The notes: a model not told the origin generated them from the sequence alone. A stretch of 64,000 nucleotides of DNA from CAWUEZ02 sp963921355 (GCA_963921355.3 OZ001190.1:3968001-4032000), one strand, 5' to 3'; counted from the stretch's first letter, positions 41,051 through 49,771 are shown. A program made the numbers and translations.

Positions 41051-41848
41051 CTAGCGGCCGTTCGGAAAACCGTACAGCGCTGCCGCCGTCGCCCCCAGGA
41101 TACGCCGGCGCTGGGCCGTGTCGGGCACCCAGTCGGTGGCAGCTTCAAGGCACCCGCCATAGCTCCGCCCTGCTTCGAACCGGGTCCAGGGAAAGTCGCT
41201 GCCCCAGACCAGCGCCCCGGAGCCGAAGGCCGCCAGCAGACCCGGCGCCAGACTGGCCGCCGCCACGCCGCGCAGCCGATACGGGGCCGAGAGCTTGACG
41301 CGGTGGTTCTCCGACCGGCCGAGGTCCAGGACCTGCCGCCAGGCCGGGTCATCCGCCCCGCCGTCGGGGTCCGGGCGTCCGAAATGGTCAATCACCAGCC
41401 GGCACCCGGCCGCCAGCAAAGGCGGCAGGACCCCCGTCAGTTGCGGTGCGTCGGCATGCAGTTGGATGTGCAGATCGGCGGTGGCGGCACGTTCGATCAG
41501 GCCCGACATGGCCGGACTGTCGAAATCCGGGACCTGGCCGTGCGTCAGGTTGAAGCGGAGACCCGCGACGCCCGACGCCCTGAGATCCTCCAGCAACGGC
41601 GACGCGGCCGACGGTCCGACGACGGCAACCCCGCGCAGGCGATCGGGATAGCGTCGGATCGCCTCGATCAGGTAGCTGTTATCGGTTCCAAGAAAGGACG
41701 GCTGGACCAGAACCGCGCCATCCACCCGATGTCGGTCCATCTCCGTCAGCAGGCGTTCGACCGGGGCCGCCGCCGTCGGCGTGTAGTCGCGTCCGGACGC
41801 CAGCGGCGTGTCGGTCGACCAGGCATGCACATGGCTGTCGATGATCAT
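41051..41848 (-). CDS. Amidohydrolase (TIM-barrel metal-dependent hydrolase)
   Basis: 265 residues. DSHVHAW (first metal His pair) opens the protein, ADLHIQLHAD and LVIDHFGRPD carry later ligands, and LVWGSDFPWTRFEAG the final Asp. This is the amidohydrolase-2/lactonase-like branch that hydrolyses lactones or decarboxylates aromatic acids. It lies between the PhyH and HD-oxygenase genes on the same strand with gaps of 25 and nine bases, so the three very likely form one operon. Its substrate would be an intermediate or side product of that pathway (inference). Confidence 0.85.
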   Translation of the reverse strand: MIIDSHVHAWSTDTPLASGRDYTPTAAAPVERLLTEMDRHRVDGAVLVQPSFLGTDNSYLIEAIRRYPDRLRGVAVVGPSAASPLLEDLRASGVAGLRFNLTHGQVPDFDSPAMSGLIERAATADLHIQLHADAPQLTGVLPPLLAAGCRLVIDHFGRPDPDGGADDPAWRQVLDLGRSENHRVKLSAPYRLRGVAAASLAPGLLAAFGSGALVWGSDFPWTRFEAGRSYGGCLEAATDWVPDTAQRRRILGATAAALYGFPNGR

Positions 41849-41873
41849 TGCTGCGGCCCGGAGTCCGACCGGG

Positions 41874-42716
41874 TCAGGAGCTCAGATGGGCCGGCTTTCC
41901 GGCCACCCCCTTGTAGAGAACCCCCTGGCGGAACGCCATGATCCGCGCGTGCTCGGCACGCGCCGCCGCGTCCATGTCGGCTTCCGGCGCGGTCTCGTGG
42001 ATGAAGTTGCCATGGGTGTCCTCGCCCCGGCACAGCAGGGCGGAATCCTGGTCGCCATTGATCTGCCGGACGTGGGGCGCGACGTAGCGGATGGCGACGC
42101 CGATCCGTCGATCATCGCTGCGATTGGGTGCCGAGGCGTGGGCGACCAGAACGTGGTGCAGGGACATCTCGCCTGGCTGCAGGGGCATCGCAACGGCCGC
42201 ATCCTCGTCGACCTCAACCGATATCTCCTGGCCACGGGTGAGCAGATTGTCCTGCGCCAGGGTGTCGTGGTGGTCAACCTGCTGCCAATTCTGGCTGCCG
42301 GGAATGACCTTCATGCAGCCACTCTGCTCACTGGCCGGCGACAGGGCGATCCAGGCGGTCACCACGTCCGGCCTGTCCAGGCCCCAATAGGTGGCATCCT
42401 GATGCCAGGATACGAACCCCGGATTGTGTGGTTCCTTGACGAACAGGGAGGTGCCCCAGCACAGAACATCAGGGCCGAGCACATCCTCCACCGCATCGAG
42501 CACGCGCGGGTGGCGGACAAGATCAGCCACCCAGGTCTGGAACAGGTAGAGCTTCTGGCCCTTGGACAGCTCGTACCAGCCGCCGTTGGCTGCCTCATAG
42601 GCCTCAAACCGCCGCCGGAATACCTGGGCCGCATCCGCGTCCATGACGCGGATCGGGCTCACGTAACCGTCCCGGTGATACTGGTCGATCGCCTGTTGGT
42701 CGAGCATCCGTCCCAT
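41874..42716 (-). CDS. PhyH-family Fe(II)/2-oxoglutarate oxygenase (PhnY/TmpA-like context)
   Basis: 280 residues from ATG 42716, with AGGGGAG ahead. QYHRDGYVSP starts the fold, FVSWHQDATYWGL gives His105/Asp107, SGCMKVIPGSQ is the family loop and LVAHASAPN the distal His193; the RRIGVAIR arginine for 2-oxoglutarate follows. All ligands are present. This PhyH type includes PhnY and TmpA, which hydroxylate the carbon next to phosphorus. First gene of the presumed three-gene operon. It could equally act on another small acid or amine. Confidence 0.85.
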   Translation of the reverse strand: MGRMLDQQAIDQYHRDGYVSPIRVMDADAAQVFRRRFEAYEAANGGWYELSKGQKLYLFQTWVADLVRHPRVLDAVEDVLGPDVLCWGTSLFVKEPHNPGFVSWHQDATYWGLDRPDVVTAWIALSPASEQSGCMKVIPGSQNWQQVDHHDTLAQDNLLTRGQEISVEVDEDAAVAMPLQPGEMSLHHVLVAHASAPNRSDDRRIGVAIRYVAPHVRQINGDQDSALLCRGEDTHGNFIHETAPEADMDAAARAEHARIMAFRQGVLYKGVAGKPAHLSS

Positions 42717-42858
42717 CGCCGACTCCCCTTGCGGGCACGAGACTGTTTCAGACCATGGATTATGGACAGGCCCACCGAGGGCAACAAGGCGGCCTGGCAG
42801 CAGAGCAGGAGCCGGTCGGGGGAAAGCCGATTAGGTGGGAGCCGGCCGGGCGGGCTTT

Positions 42859-43197
42859 TCAGTCCATGAAACAGACGCGGATCAGCGCATCGCCCCGGTA
42901 CATGGCCGCCGCCAGGCGATGGTTGCCGTCCTGCACCCGGCCGTCGCGGATGGTCAGCGAACAGCCGTCCTGCGCGACATGGCGGACCAGCCACGCGATC
43001 CGGCCGGCATGCTCTGTCGCCGGCACCGGTGCGTTCGGATCCCGGTTGTCATCGGGTGCAATCAGCTCGTCGTTGGCGAGATGGTGCGCGATCAGCCCGT
43101 CATCGACCGTGACATCGCCGGCCCAGCGGGGATAGCCGCTCATGCCGGCAAGCGAGACGACGTCCCCGACCGGCAGCGTAGACAGACTAATGGCCAT
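42859..43197 (-). CDS. ParB/Srx-fold-like conserved hypothetical protein
   Basis: 112 residues from ATG 43197 (GGGGGGAC ahead). The C-terminal half reads LTIRDGRVQDGNHRLAAAMY, similar in layout to the ParB/sulfiredoxin nucleotide-binding loop (DGxHRLxAA) seen in the phage proteins at the left end of the window. The first half has no recognised motif. It probably binds a nucleotide or protein partner. Not linked to plasmid partition. Function unknown. Confidence 0.6.
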   Translation of the reverse strand: MAISLSTLPVGDVVSLAGMSGYPRWAGDVTVDDGLIAHHLANDELIAPDDNRDPNAPVPATEHAGRIAWLVRHVAQDGCSLTIRDGRVQDGNHRLAAAMYRGDALIRVCFMD

Positions 43198-43520
43198 GAC
43201 CGTCCCCCCGACAGGCCCCAAACGACACAAATCGACTCTGCGGCAGCTCGGCTGCGGCAGACTCTCGCGATGTAAAGAAGCCGATCGGCGGGCCCCGACG
43301 GGTCGGTGCTTTCGCCGATCGACGGCGCTCGTATAGCCGACGATTTCGTGACCGAAAACCCTGAAAACGACCGTCCGTGTCGCCCCCGGATCAGCGGTCG
43401 CCACCACAGTCGATTATCCTTCAAAAACGGTCGCCGGAAACGGCGGCCGACTGCGTTTAAGCGACTGAAACGTTAAAGAAATTTAACCTGATCACGACAC
43501 CTGGGCGACGGAGTCGGACG
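43198..43520. other. 323-bp divergent intergenic region
   Basis: No gene seen. It separates the leftward ParB-like gene and the rightward small membrane protein, so both promoters must lie here. The part nearest the membrane-protein gene (43450-43500) is AT-rich and holds the perfect dyad GTTAAA-GAAA-TTTAAC at 43472-43487, suitable as an operator. The GC-rich middle shows no conserved motif. Confidence 0.45.
43472..43487. promoter_or_regulatory. GTTAAA-N4-TTTAAC dyad upstream of small membrane protein
   Basis: A perfect 6-bp inverted repeat with a GAAA spacer ends 33 bases before ATG 43521. It lies in the only AT-rich patch of the region. It could be a regulator site or part of the promoter. 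Confidence 0.35.
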
Positions 43521-43892
43521 ATGGCAGAAGACCTCGAGAGAATGGCAGTGGGTGGGACAGCAAATCCGGTCGACGCCAGTGTCGATCCGATGGTGCTGAT
43601 CGTCGTTCTGGCGATGTTCATCGCCGGCGCGGTTGGACCGTTTGTCGCGTTGTTCTGGGGGTCGTCCCGGGACCAGTCACGGCGAGCCCGCGCCGAGACA
43701 CCGGCAGAGGCCGTCATCACCAATCCCGTGGACCCGAGTGTGATCCCGGCGGCGGACACGGTCGGCGCCGATACGATCGTCGCGGAGAGCGCCGGCATCG
43801 ACTCGATCGATCCACCGGCCAATGACGTCGTCGACGGACCGGTTGGTGTCGAGCGCACGTCCACCCCTCAGACCAACGAGCAGGGTCGCTAA
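43521..43892 (+). CDS. Small single-TM protein, function unknown
   Basis: 123 residues from ATG 43521 (GGAG ten bases ahead). One transmembrane helix (MVLIVVLAMFIAGAVGPFVA) lies near the N-terminus, followed by a polar, Ala/Asp/Val-rich tail that is probably disordered. The motif NPVD occurs twice (ANPVDASVDP and TNPVDPSVIP). The opposite strand is also open over this stretch but lacks a ribosome site. No family recognised. Confidence 0.55.
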   Translation: MAEDLERMAVGGTANPVDASVDPMVLIVVLAMFIAGAVGPFVALFWGSSRDQSRRARAETPAEAVITNPVDPSVIPAADTVGADTIVAESAGIDSIDPPANDVVDGPVGVERTSTPQTNEQGR

Positions 43893-43901
43893 GCTCGACC
43901 C

Positions 43902-44768
43902 TCACATGCCTTGCTGAAGGGCTGCCCGCTCGCGCTCGAACGCCGTGCTCAGGAAGTTCCGCAGACTGCCGGCGGGGTCCAACAGCCCCGAAATAGCGCC
44001 TGAAGTTGCAACCGCGCCGACGAACCCATCGGTCTGCCAGCGTCCGGGCTCGGGCAACGGGCCCAGTGCGGAAACCTCGATGACCGGCCAGGGGTTCACA
44101 TAGAAATACGGCTCCGGGATCGTCGGATCCCCGGGCGCGAAGCCGACGCCGATCGCCCGCGCATGCTCAGGATCTCCGGTCTCCAGCGAAACCAGTGTCG
44201 CAATGTCGAAATGGTGCGGCCAGCACCGCACCGGGGACGGTCCGGGCTCAAGATCGGCAGCGGCCAACGCAACCTCCTCGAGCAACAGCGCCGCATTGCC
44301 ATACCAGTTCGACAGGTCCTGCAGGGCTGCCGTCAGCCCGTCGGGTTCGTAGCGACCGCCATCAAGCACCGGATGGATCGGCAGGTCGTAGGGCATCGGA
44401 CCCGCGATGTCGCCGACCGGCTCGTCGATCGCATCCAGCACCTCGGCCGACCACGCTGCCACATCCGCCTCGGTCCTGCCGGCAAGCGGCATCGGCGCCA
44501 GGTTCGTGTCGGCGAGTGTCGCCACCAGGGTCAGGTCCGATACCCGGAGCCCGACACGAAGCTTGCCGCTGGAGCTGCCCATATCGTGTGAAACGAAGCC
44601 GCGCAGCTCGTGATCCCAGCCAAGGTTGCTATGGCTGTCATCCGGGCGCCGCGCCATCAGGTGCCGGGCGAACCGGCTCGGCCACTGGGCCGCGATGTGG
44701 GCCAGGTCGCGGGCTGCCGCGAGGTCTGCCGAGGTGACGTCACCGACCGGCCGCCAATCCCCGTTCAT
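43902..44768 (-). CDS. Conserved hypothetical protein (DUF5996-like)
   Basis: 288 residues from ATG 44768 (GGGGAG ahead). Two conserved-looking blocks, VRCWPHHFDIATLVSL and PEPYFYVNPWPV, suggest the DUF5996 family, which is enriched in bacteria but has no assigned activity. The paired His and the aromatic 'YFYVNPWP' strand resemble a ligand pocket. The protein appears soluble. It ends ten bases from the convergent membrane-protein gene and starts 23 bases after the Rieske-ThDP gene on the same strand, so it may be in that operon. Confidence 0.6.
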   Translation of the reverse strand: MNGDWRPVGDVTSADLAAARDLAHIAAQWPSRFARHLMARRPDDSHSNLGWDHELRGFVSHDMGSSSGKLRVGLRVSDLTLVATLADTNLAPMPLAGRTEADVAAWSAEVLDAIDEPVGDIAGPMPYDLPIHPVLDGGRYEPDGLTAALQDLSNWYGNAALLLEEVALAAADLEPGPSPVRCWPHHFDIATLVSLETGDPEHARAIGVGFAPGDPTIPEPYFYVNPWPVIEVSALGPLPEPGRWQTDGFVGAVATSGAISGLLDPAGSLRNFLSTAFERERAALQQGM

Positions 44769-44791
44769 GGTCTCGACTCCCCTTATCAGTC

Positions 44792-46780
44792 CTATACGAG
44801 GTCGGCGTCGGTGATCACCTCGACCAGGCTGGGCCCGTCATGGGCGAGGGCACGGACCAAGGCGTCGTCCAGATCCGCCGCCGAGGTGACGCGTATCCCG
44901 AGCCCGCCGCACAGGTTGGCATAGTCGGCGAAATTCGGATTGCTGAGCGCGGTCTGCCAGACCTGCCACTCTCCGGCGCGCTGTTCCTTGCTGATCTTGC
45001 CGAGTTCGGCATTGTTCAGCAGCACATGGGTGATGTTCATGTCGTACTTCACCGCGGTGTTGAACTCGCCGAGGTATTGCCCGAACCCGCCATCTCCCGA
45101 GACCGAGACGACCTTGCGTCCGGCCTGGTCTTCGAAATCCTGGGTGGCCGCCCAGGCGCCGATCGCAGCGGGAAATCCAAAGCCGATCGATCCGAGGTAA
45201 CCCGACATCAGCACGGCCTGGCCGCTGCACTCGAAATACCGCCCGAACGAGTAGGTGTTGTTGCCGACATCGACGGGGATGACCGCGTCGTCGGGCGCCA
45301 GCCGCGACATCGCGTCGAACACCAGGGCCGAGTTCAGCCCGCGGCCGTTGTCGTCCTGACGGCGGCTCGCTTTCTCTTCGCGCCACAGCTGCCAGCGCTC
45401 CGCCAGCTCGGGGCGCTGGTCGATGGCGTCGGCTCGGTCCGGCAGACGGTCCAGCAGCAACTGGGCAGTGACACCGATCTCACCCCAGACCGGAACGGCG
45501 ACGGAATGGAACTTGCCCAGCGCCATGCGGTCGAAGTCGACTTGGACAATGGGTTTGGAGGGTTCGATCCCGGTATGGTTCGAGAACGAGGACCCGAACG
45601 CCAGAATCAGATCGCACTCGTTCATGAACCAGCTGGCGATCGGGGTCCCGGAGCGCCCCAGAACGCCGGCGGCGTTCGGATGCTGATCGGAGATCTGGCC
45701 CTTCGCCTTGAACGTCGTGAGGACCGGCGCATTGAGTGCCTCCGCAAGAGCCGTCACCTGCTCCATCGAATGACGGGCGCCGTAGCCCACGATGATGATC
45801 GGACGTTTGGCACTGGCGATCGCGTCCGAGGCCGCGGTGATGGCGCTCGCCGGCGGCGTGATCCCATCATCGGCAAGCCGGCCCTTGGGCGAAGACGGCT
45901 TGGCACCGTCTGCCGCCGGCAGGGTCTGAACATCGTCCGGAAAGATCAGGTGAGCCACATCGCGGTTAACGATGGCGTTCTTTAGCGCCAGGGTCATGAG
46001 TTCAGCGTGCTTGGAGCCCGGCAGAACCGTCTGGCTGAACGCGGTCACAGCCTCGAAGGCCGAGGCCAGGTCGATCTCCTGAAAAGCGCCCGGGCCCAGG
46101 ACCTGGACATCAACCTGCCCCGTCAGCGCCAGGACCGGCGCCCGGTCCATGCGGGCGTCCCACAGACCGGTCAGCAGGTTGGTCGCCCCGGGGCCGGCGA
46201 TGGTCAGACAGGCGGCCGGCCGGTTCGACAGTTTCGCGTAGCCCGAGCACGCGAACGAGGCCGCCCCTTCGTGGCGGATGCCGACATAGGCCAGCTCCCC
46301 CTTGGCCTCCTGGACCCGGAGCGCCTCGGCCAGCCCCAGATTGGAATGACCGACCATGCCGAAGACGCGCTTGACGCCCCAGTTCACCATGGTTTCCGCC
46401 ATCACATCGGAAACGGTGCTCGGTTCCGCCGCCTCGGCCGGGACACCGACATAGACGCCGTCCTCGCGGACATCGACGTCGAACATCTCCTGGCCGGTGT
46501 CCTCGTGGCCGCCCGGCGGCTGACCATTCAGCGGGTCGAAGTCCCAGCCGTGCCACGGACAGCGCAGCCGGCACTTGCCTTCGACACCGACCTCGATCGA
46601 GCCCTCGCCAAGCGGACCGCCCTGGTGCGGACACCGGTTGTCCATCGCCGCCCACTGGCCCTCGAAATGCACCAGCGCCACGGTTTTTGTCCCGGCCGTC
46701 GCCGTCTTGACGCGGCCATCGGGCAACTCGCCCGGCTCCGCTACCTTGTGCCAGACCAGAGCGCTCGATCCATAGGCCAT
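44792..46780 (-). CDS. Rieske [2Fe-2S]-ThDP-dependent enzyme fusion
   Basis: 662 residues from ATG 46780 (GGGGAGG ahead). Residues 1-115 are a Rieske domain: CPHQGG (Cys50, His52) and CPWHGWDF (Cys74, His77). Residues 124-660 are a thiamine-diphosphate enzyme like acetolactate synthase or pyruvate oxidase: RHEGAASFAC (cofactor-activating Glu), TIAGPGATNLLTGL, a central Rossmann-like domain, and VSGDGGFGQYLGEF with LLNNAELGK for the ThDP-Mg site. A Rieske centre fused to the N-terminus of a ThDP enzyme implies electrons from decarboxylation pass directly to the cluster, i.e. an oxidative 2-oxoacid decarboxylase. The substrate is unknown. The gene is complete. Confidence 0.85.
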   Translation of the reverse strand: MAYGSSALVWHKVAEPGELPDGRVKTATAGTKTVALVHFEGQWAAMDNRCPHQGGPLGEGSIEVGVEGKCRLRCPWHGWDFDPLNGQPPGGHEDTGQEMFDVDVREDGVYVGVPAEAAEPSTVSDVMAETMVNWGVKRVFGMVGHSNLGLAEALRVQEAKGELAYVGIRHEGAASFACSGYAKLSNRPAACLTIAGPGATNLLTGLWDARMDRAPVLALTGQVDVQVLGPGAFQEIDLASAFEAVTAFSQTVLPGSKHAELMTLALKNAIVNRDVAHLIFPDDVQTLPAADGAKPSSPKGRLADDGITPPASAITAASDAIASAKRPIIIVGYGARHSMEQVTALAEALNAPVLTTFKAKGQISDQHPNAAGVLGRSGTPIASWFMNECDLILAFGSSFSNHTGIEPSKPIVQVDFDRMALGKFHSVAVPVWGEIGVTAQLLLDRLPDRADAIDQRPELAERWQLWREEKASRRQDDNGRGLNSALVFDAMSRLAPDDAVIPVDVGNNTYSFGRYFECSGQAVLMSGYLGSIGFGFPAAIGAWAATQDFEDQAGRKVVSVSGDGGFGQYLGEFNTAVKYDMNITHVLLNNAELGKISKEQRAGEWQVWQTALSNPNFADYANLCGGLGIRVTSAADLDDALVRALAHDGPSLVEVITDADLV

Positions 46781-46855
46781 ATCCGGCCCTCCCCGCGATC
46801 ACATGTGCTGCGGGATAGGATGCCGGGACGGGACCAAAGGTTACGAGGCCAAAGG

Positions 46856-47179
46856 TCAGGTCGCCGGGCGGCTCTCGGCTGTCCGGGCCGCCATGATCGC
46901 GGAAATCAGATCCTCGGGGACGTCGCCAAGCATCTTCGCGTCAGCCTCGGACACGGCGTCGACGGCGAGGTCCCGCGCCCGGCCATAGGCCATCACATAG
47001 CGCTTGCAGAGCGGGCACATCGCGATGTGTAGATCCACCAGGGTCCGCCCAACCGGTCCCAGTTCGCCGTCGATATAGGCGTCGAGGGTTTCCTCGAACT
47101 CGGCACAGGTCATCAGCCCGGGAAGCTTGTTCTCAAGCCAGTGTTGGAGACGCCATCTCAGCGATCGCAGCTTGTTCAC
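46856..47179 (-). CDS. Anti-sigma factor (zf-HC2-type)
   Basis: 107 residues from GTG 47179, whose GTGA overlaps the stop of the sigma gene. The N-terminal domain has LMTCAEFEETLDAYIDGELG then HIAMCPLCKRYVMAYG, a C-x(n)-H-x3-C-x2-C zinc anti-sigma fold. No transmembrane segment follows, so it is a soluble ZAS-type factor that probably senses oxidation through its zinc site. It should bind and inhibit the co-encoded ECF sigma factor. The gene order sigma then anti-sigma is standard. Confidence 0.85.
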   Translation of the reverse strand: MNKLRSLRWRLQHWLENKLPGLMTCAEFEETLDAYIDGELGPVGRTLVDLHIAMCPLCKRYVMAYGRARDLAVDAVSEADAKMLGDVPEDLISAIMAARTAESRPAT

Positions 47180-47787
47180 AGCACGCCCCCTTCCTCCCAA
47201 AGCGGCTCGATCAGTTTCTTCAGGGCCGACCGAGCCCGATGCAGGCGGACTTTAAGTGCCGCTTCCGCCACGCCGATCACTTCGGCGGCTTCACGGGTGC
47301 TGTACCCCTCAATGTCACGTAACTGCAAAACGATACGGTAGCCATCGGGAAGGCTGTCGATCTTCTCGCGCACGAATTGCTGCATCCGCGACGCTTCAAG
47401 CGCGTTCTCCGGATCGCGGATTTCCGTCCGCGGTTCGTCGACCCGGGTCCCGATTTCGTTGAACCGCGGCAGCAGATCGTCGATCGGCGTCTCGGCCAGC
47501 CGCTTGGCTTTGCGCAGCCGCATCAGACAGGCATTCACCGTGATCCGGTGCAGCCAGGCTCCGACCGATCCATGGGGCACGAAATCCGCCATGGCCCGGT
47601 GCGCCGATAGAAACGCTTCCTGGACACAGTCCTCGGCGACGGAGTCGTTTCGCATGAACCGCCTCGCCGTCGCCAGAAGCCGCGGCGCCTGCTCGCGCAC
47701 CAGCTGCTGGAACGCCCGGTCATCGCCGGCCTTCAATGCGGCGACAAACGCTGCCTCGTCGGTGACGTCGGATGCTCCGGCGTCCAT
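47176..47787 (-). CDS. ECF-family RNA polymerase sigma factor
   Basis: 203 residues from ATG 47787 (GGGAGG ahead; GTG 47799 is an alternative). Region 2 spans LATARRFMRNDSVAEDCVQE and AFLSAHRAMADF with WLHRITVNACL. Region 4 is LPDGYRIVLQLRDIEGYSTR then EAAEVIGVAEAALKVRLHRA. The co-transcribed zinc anti-sigma factor controls it. Targets are not visible here, but the Rieske fusion genes on either side are natural candidates, and its own gene is probably autoregulated. Confidence 0.92.
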   Translation of the reverse strand: MDAGASDVTDEAAFVAALKAGDDRAFQQLVREQAPRLLATARRFMRNDSVAEDCVQEAFLSAHRAMADFVPHGSVGAWLHRITVNACLMRLRKAKRLAETPIDDLLPRFNEIGTRVDEPRTEIRDPENALEASRMQQFVREKIDSLPDGYRIVLQLRDIEGYSTREAAEVIGVAEAALKVRLHRARSALKKLIEPLWEEGGVL

Positions 47788-47957
47788 TGGGCCTCCCACC
47801 TCTTCGCTCCCGAACGGCGGTATCGAACCGAGGCGGATCGCCTGCGGTCGCCGGCCAAACGACTACCACGAAGCCCGGTAACCGATCGACGCCCGATTGC
47901 ATTGAACCCGAGAGCGCGCGCAACGCCGCTGCGGGGGATTCCAAGGGAGGTTCGGGA

Positions 47958-49577
47958 ATGCGTAAGGTCATCGTGGCCCAATTCGATGCGTTGGTGGACC
48001 GTCAGCCAACCCACGCGCTGGTGGAAGACGTCGACCTCGTCGTCACGCGGTTCGATGACCGGGTATCCGTCCTCTATGGACGCTGTCTGCATCGCGGGGC
48101 GCTGTTGTCCGACGGGTTTGTCGACGACAAGGACAATCTGATCTGCGGTCTGCACTTCTGGGACTACCGTTTGGACAGCGGTGTGTCCGAGTACAACAAC
48201 GAAGAAGTGCTGACCAAGTTCACCTCCGGAATCGAGGATGGCGGGATCTGGGTCGACGCGGATGAAATCGCCGCCTGGGCGGTGGAGCACCCGCAGCCCT
48301 TCAACCGCGCGGAGTATCTTGGTGATTACCAGGACCCGCACGGAGCTCCGGAAGAACCGTTCGTGAAGCTGATCCAGGGCTACGCGAAGGACGGACTGTC
48401 CAAGACCGGTCACCACGGCGTCGTCGAGGCGATGGGCGTGCCGCGCGACCAGCTGCCGAGCTGGGACGATATCCAGTTCGTGACTGCCCAGCTCCATAAG
48501 GCGCCGCTGCTGGACGAGGAGCCCGTGGGCACGGCGGTCCAGATCGGCCCCAATGCCCAGAAGCCGCTGACCCTGGAGATTCCCCTCTTCGTCTCCGACA
48601 TGAGCTTCGGCGCCCTGTCCGAGCCGGCGAAGGTCGCGCTCGCGCTGGGTGCCGAACAGGCGGGCACGGGTATCTGCTCTGGCGAAGGCGGGATGCTGCC
48701 GGAAGAGCAGCAGGCCAACAGCCGCTACTTCTACGAGTTGGCCTCCGCCCGCTTCGGCTTCACCGTCGACAAGGTGCAGCGCTGCCAGGCGTTCCACTTC
48801 AAGGGTGGTCAGGGCGCGAAGACCGGGACCGGCGGCCACCTTCCCGGTACCAAGGTCAAGGACAAGATCGCCGAAGTCCGGGGCCTGTCCGAAGGCCAGG
48901 ATGCGGTCTCCCCGCCGCGCTTTCCTGAATGGACCGAACCGGCCCAGATCCGGGACTTCGCCGACGAGATCCGTGATGCGACCGGTGGAATCCCGATCGG
49001 CTACAAACTGTCGGCCCAGCACATCGAGAAGGATATCGACGCCGCCCTGGACGTCGGGGTCGACTACATCATCCTGGATGGCCGGGGTGGGGGTACCGGG
49101 GCGGCCCCGATCCTGTTCCGCGACAACATCTCCGTGCCGACGATCCCGGCATTGGCCCGTGCCCGGCGCCACCTGGATTCCCTTGGCCGGCGGGACGTCA
49201 CGCTGGTGATCACCGGTGGTTTGCGCAAACCGGCCGATTTCGCCAAGGCGATGGCCCTCGGAGCCGACGCGATTGCGGTCTCGAACGCCGCCCTGCAGGC
49301 CATCGGGTGCCTCGGCATGCGCGCCTGCCATACCAACAACTGCCCCGTCGGCATCGCCACCCAGAAACCGCATCTGGTGTCGCGGCTGATCGTCGAGGAG
49401 TCGGCCAAACGCCTTGCCAACTTCTTCACGGCCGCAACCGACCTGATGAAGGTCATGGCGCGAGCCTGCGGGCATCGTCACCTGAACGAGTTCAATCCCG
49501 ACGATCTGACGACGTGGAAGCCCGACATAGCCCAGCTTTCCGGCGTGCGGTACGGCGGGGTCAGCCCCTCCGTCTAG
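47958..49577 (+). CDS. Glutamate-synthase-domain protein with N-terminal Rieske-like domain
   Basis: 539 residues from ATG 47958 (AGGGAGG ahead); the open frame upstream overlaps the divergent sigma gene and is not used. Residues 30-110 hold CLHRGALL (Cys43, His45) and CGLHFWDY (Cys63, His66), a Rieske-type cluster site. Residues 150-520 are the FMN-binding GltB-like domain: FVSDMSFGALSEPAKVALAL, GICSGEGGM, KGGQGAKTGTGGHLPG, LDGRGGGTGAAP and a cysteine cluster GCLGMRACHTNNCPVGIATQ that would hold a 3Fe-4S centre. There is no glutaminase domain. It is therefore a GOGAT-like redox enzyme of unknown substrate, not glutamate synthase proper. The gene looks complete. Confidence 0.85.
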   Translation: MRKVIVAQFDALVDRQPTHALVEDVDLVVTRFDDRVSVLYGRCLHRGALLSDGFVDDKDNLICGLHFWDYRLDSGVSEYNNEEVLTKFTSGIEDGGIWVDADEIAAWAVEHPQPFNRAEYLGDYQDPHGAPEEPFVKLIQGYAKDGLSKTGHHGVVEAMGVPRDQLPSWDDIQFVTAQLHKAPLLDEEPVGTAVQIGPNAQKPLTLEIPLFVSDMSFGALSEPAKVALALGAEQAGTGICSGEGGMLPEEQQANSRYFYELASARFGFTVDKVQRCQAFHFKGGQGAKTGTGGHLPGTKVKDKIAEVRGLSEGQDAVSPPRFPEWTEPAQIRDFADEIRDATGGIPIGYKLSAQHIEKDIDAALDVGVDYIILDGRGGGTGAAPILFRDNISVPTIPALARARRHLDSLGRRDVTLVITGGLRKPADFAKAMALGADAIAVSNAALQAIGCLGMRACHTNNCPVGIATQKPHLVSRLIVEESAKRLANFFTAATDLMKVMARACGHRHLNEFNPDDLTTWKPDIAQLSGVRYGGVSPSV

Positions 49578-49771
49578 CCGGCTCTCGACGCTCCTCTTGA
49601 TCCATCTCAAGGTCCGCGAACCTTAGTCATCGTATCGGTTTGGTTGGCGGACCTCTGTCCCCGGCCGGGACGACAGTCAACGTCCCGGCAGGTGTGGCAG
49701 GTCGCTGATCGGCCGGGTCTGCTAAGCTGGTCGGACAACGGCGCGGCGCCGGACACGGGGAGACGGCTGCA

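Noticed and set aside
43457..43864. A minus-strand frame opposite the small membrane protein
   Set aside because: It has no ribosome site, and its Ser/Thr-rich product shows no membrane or enzyme features, while the plus strand has a clean start and a TM helix.
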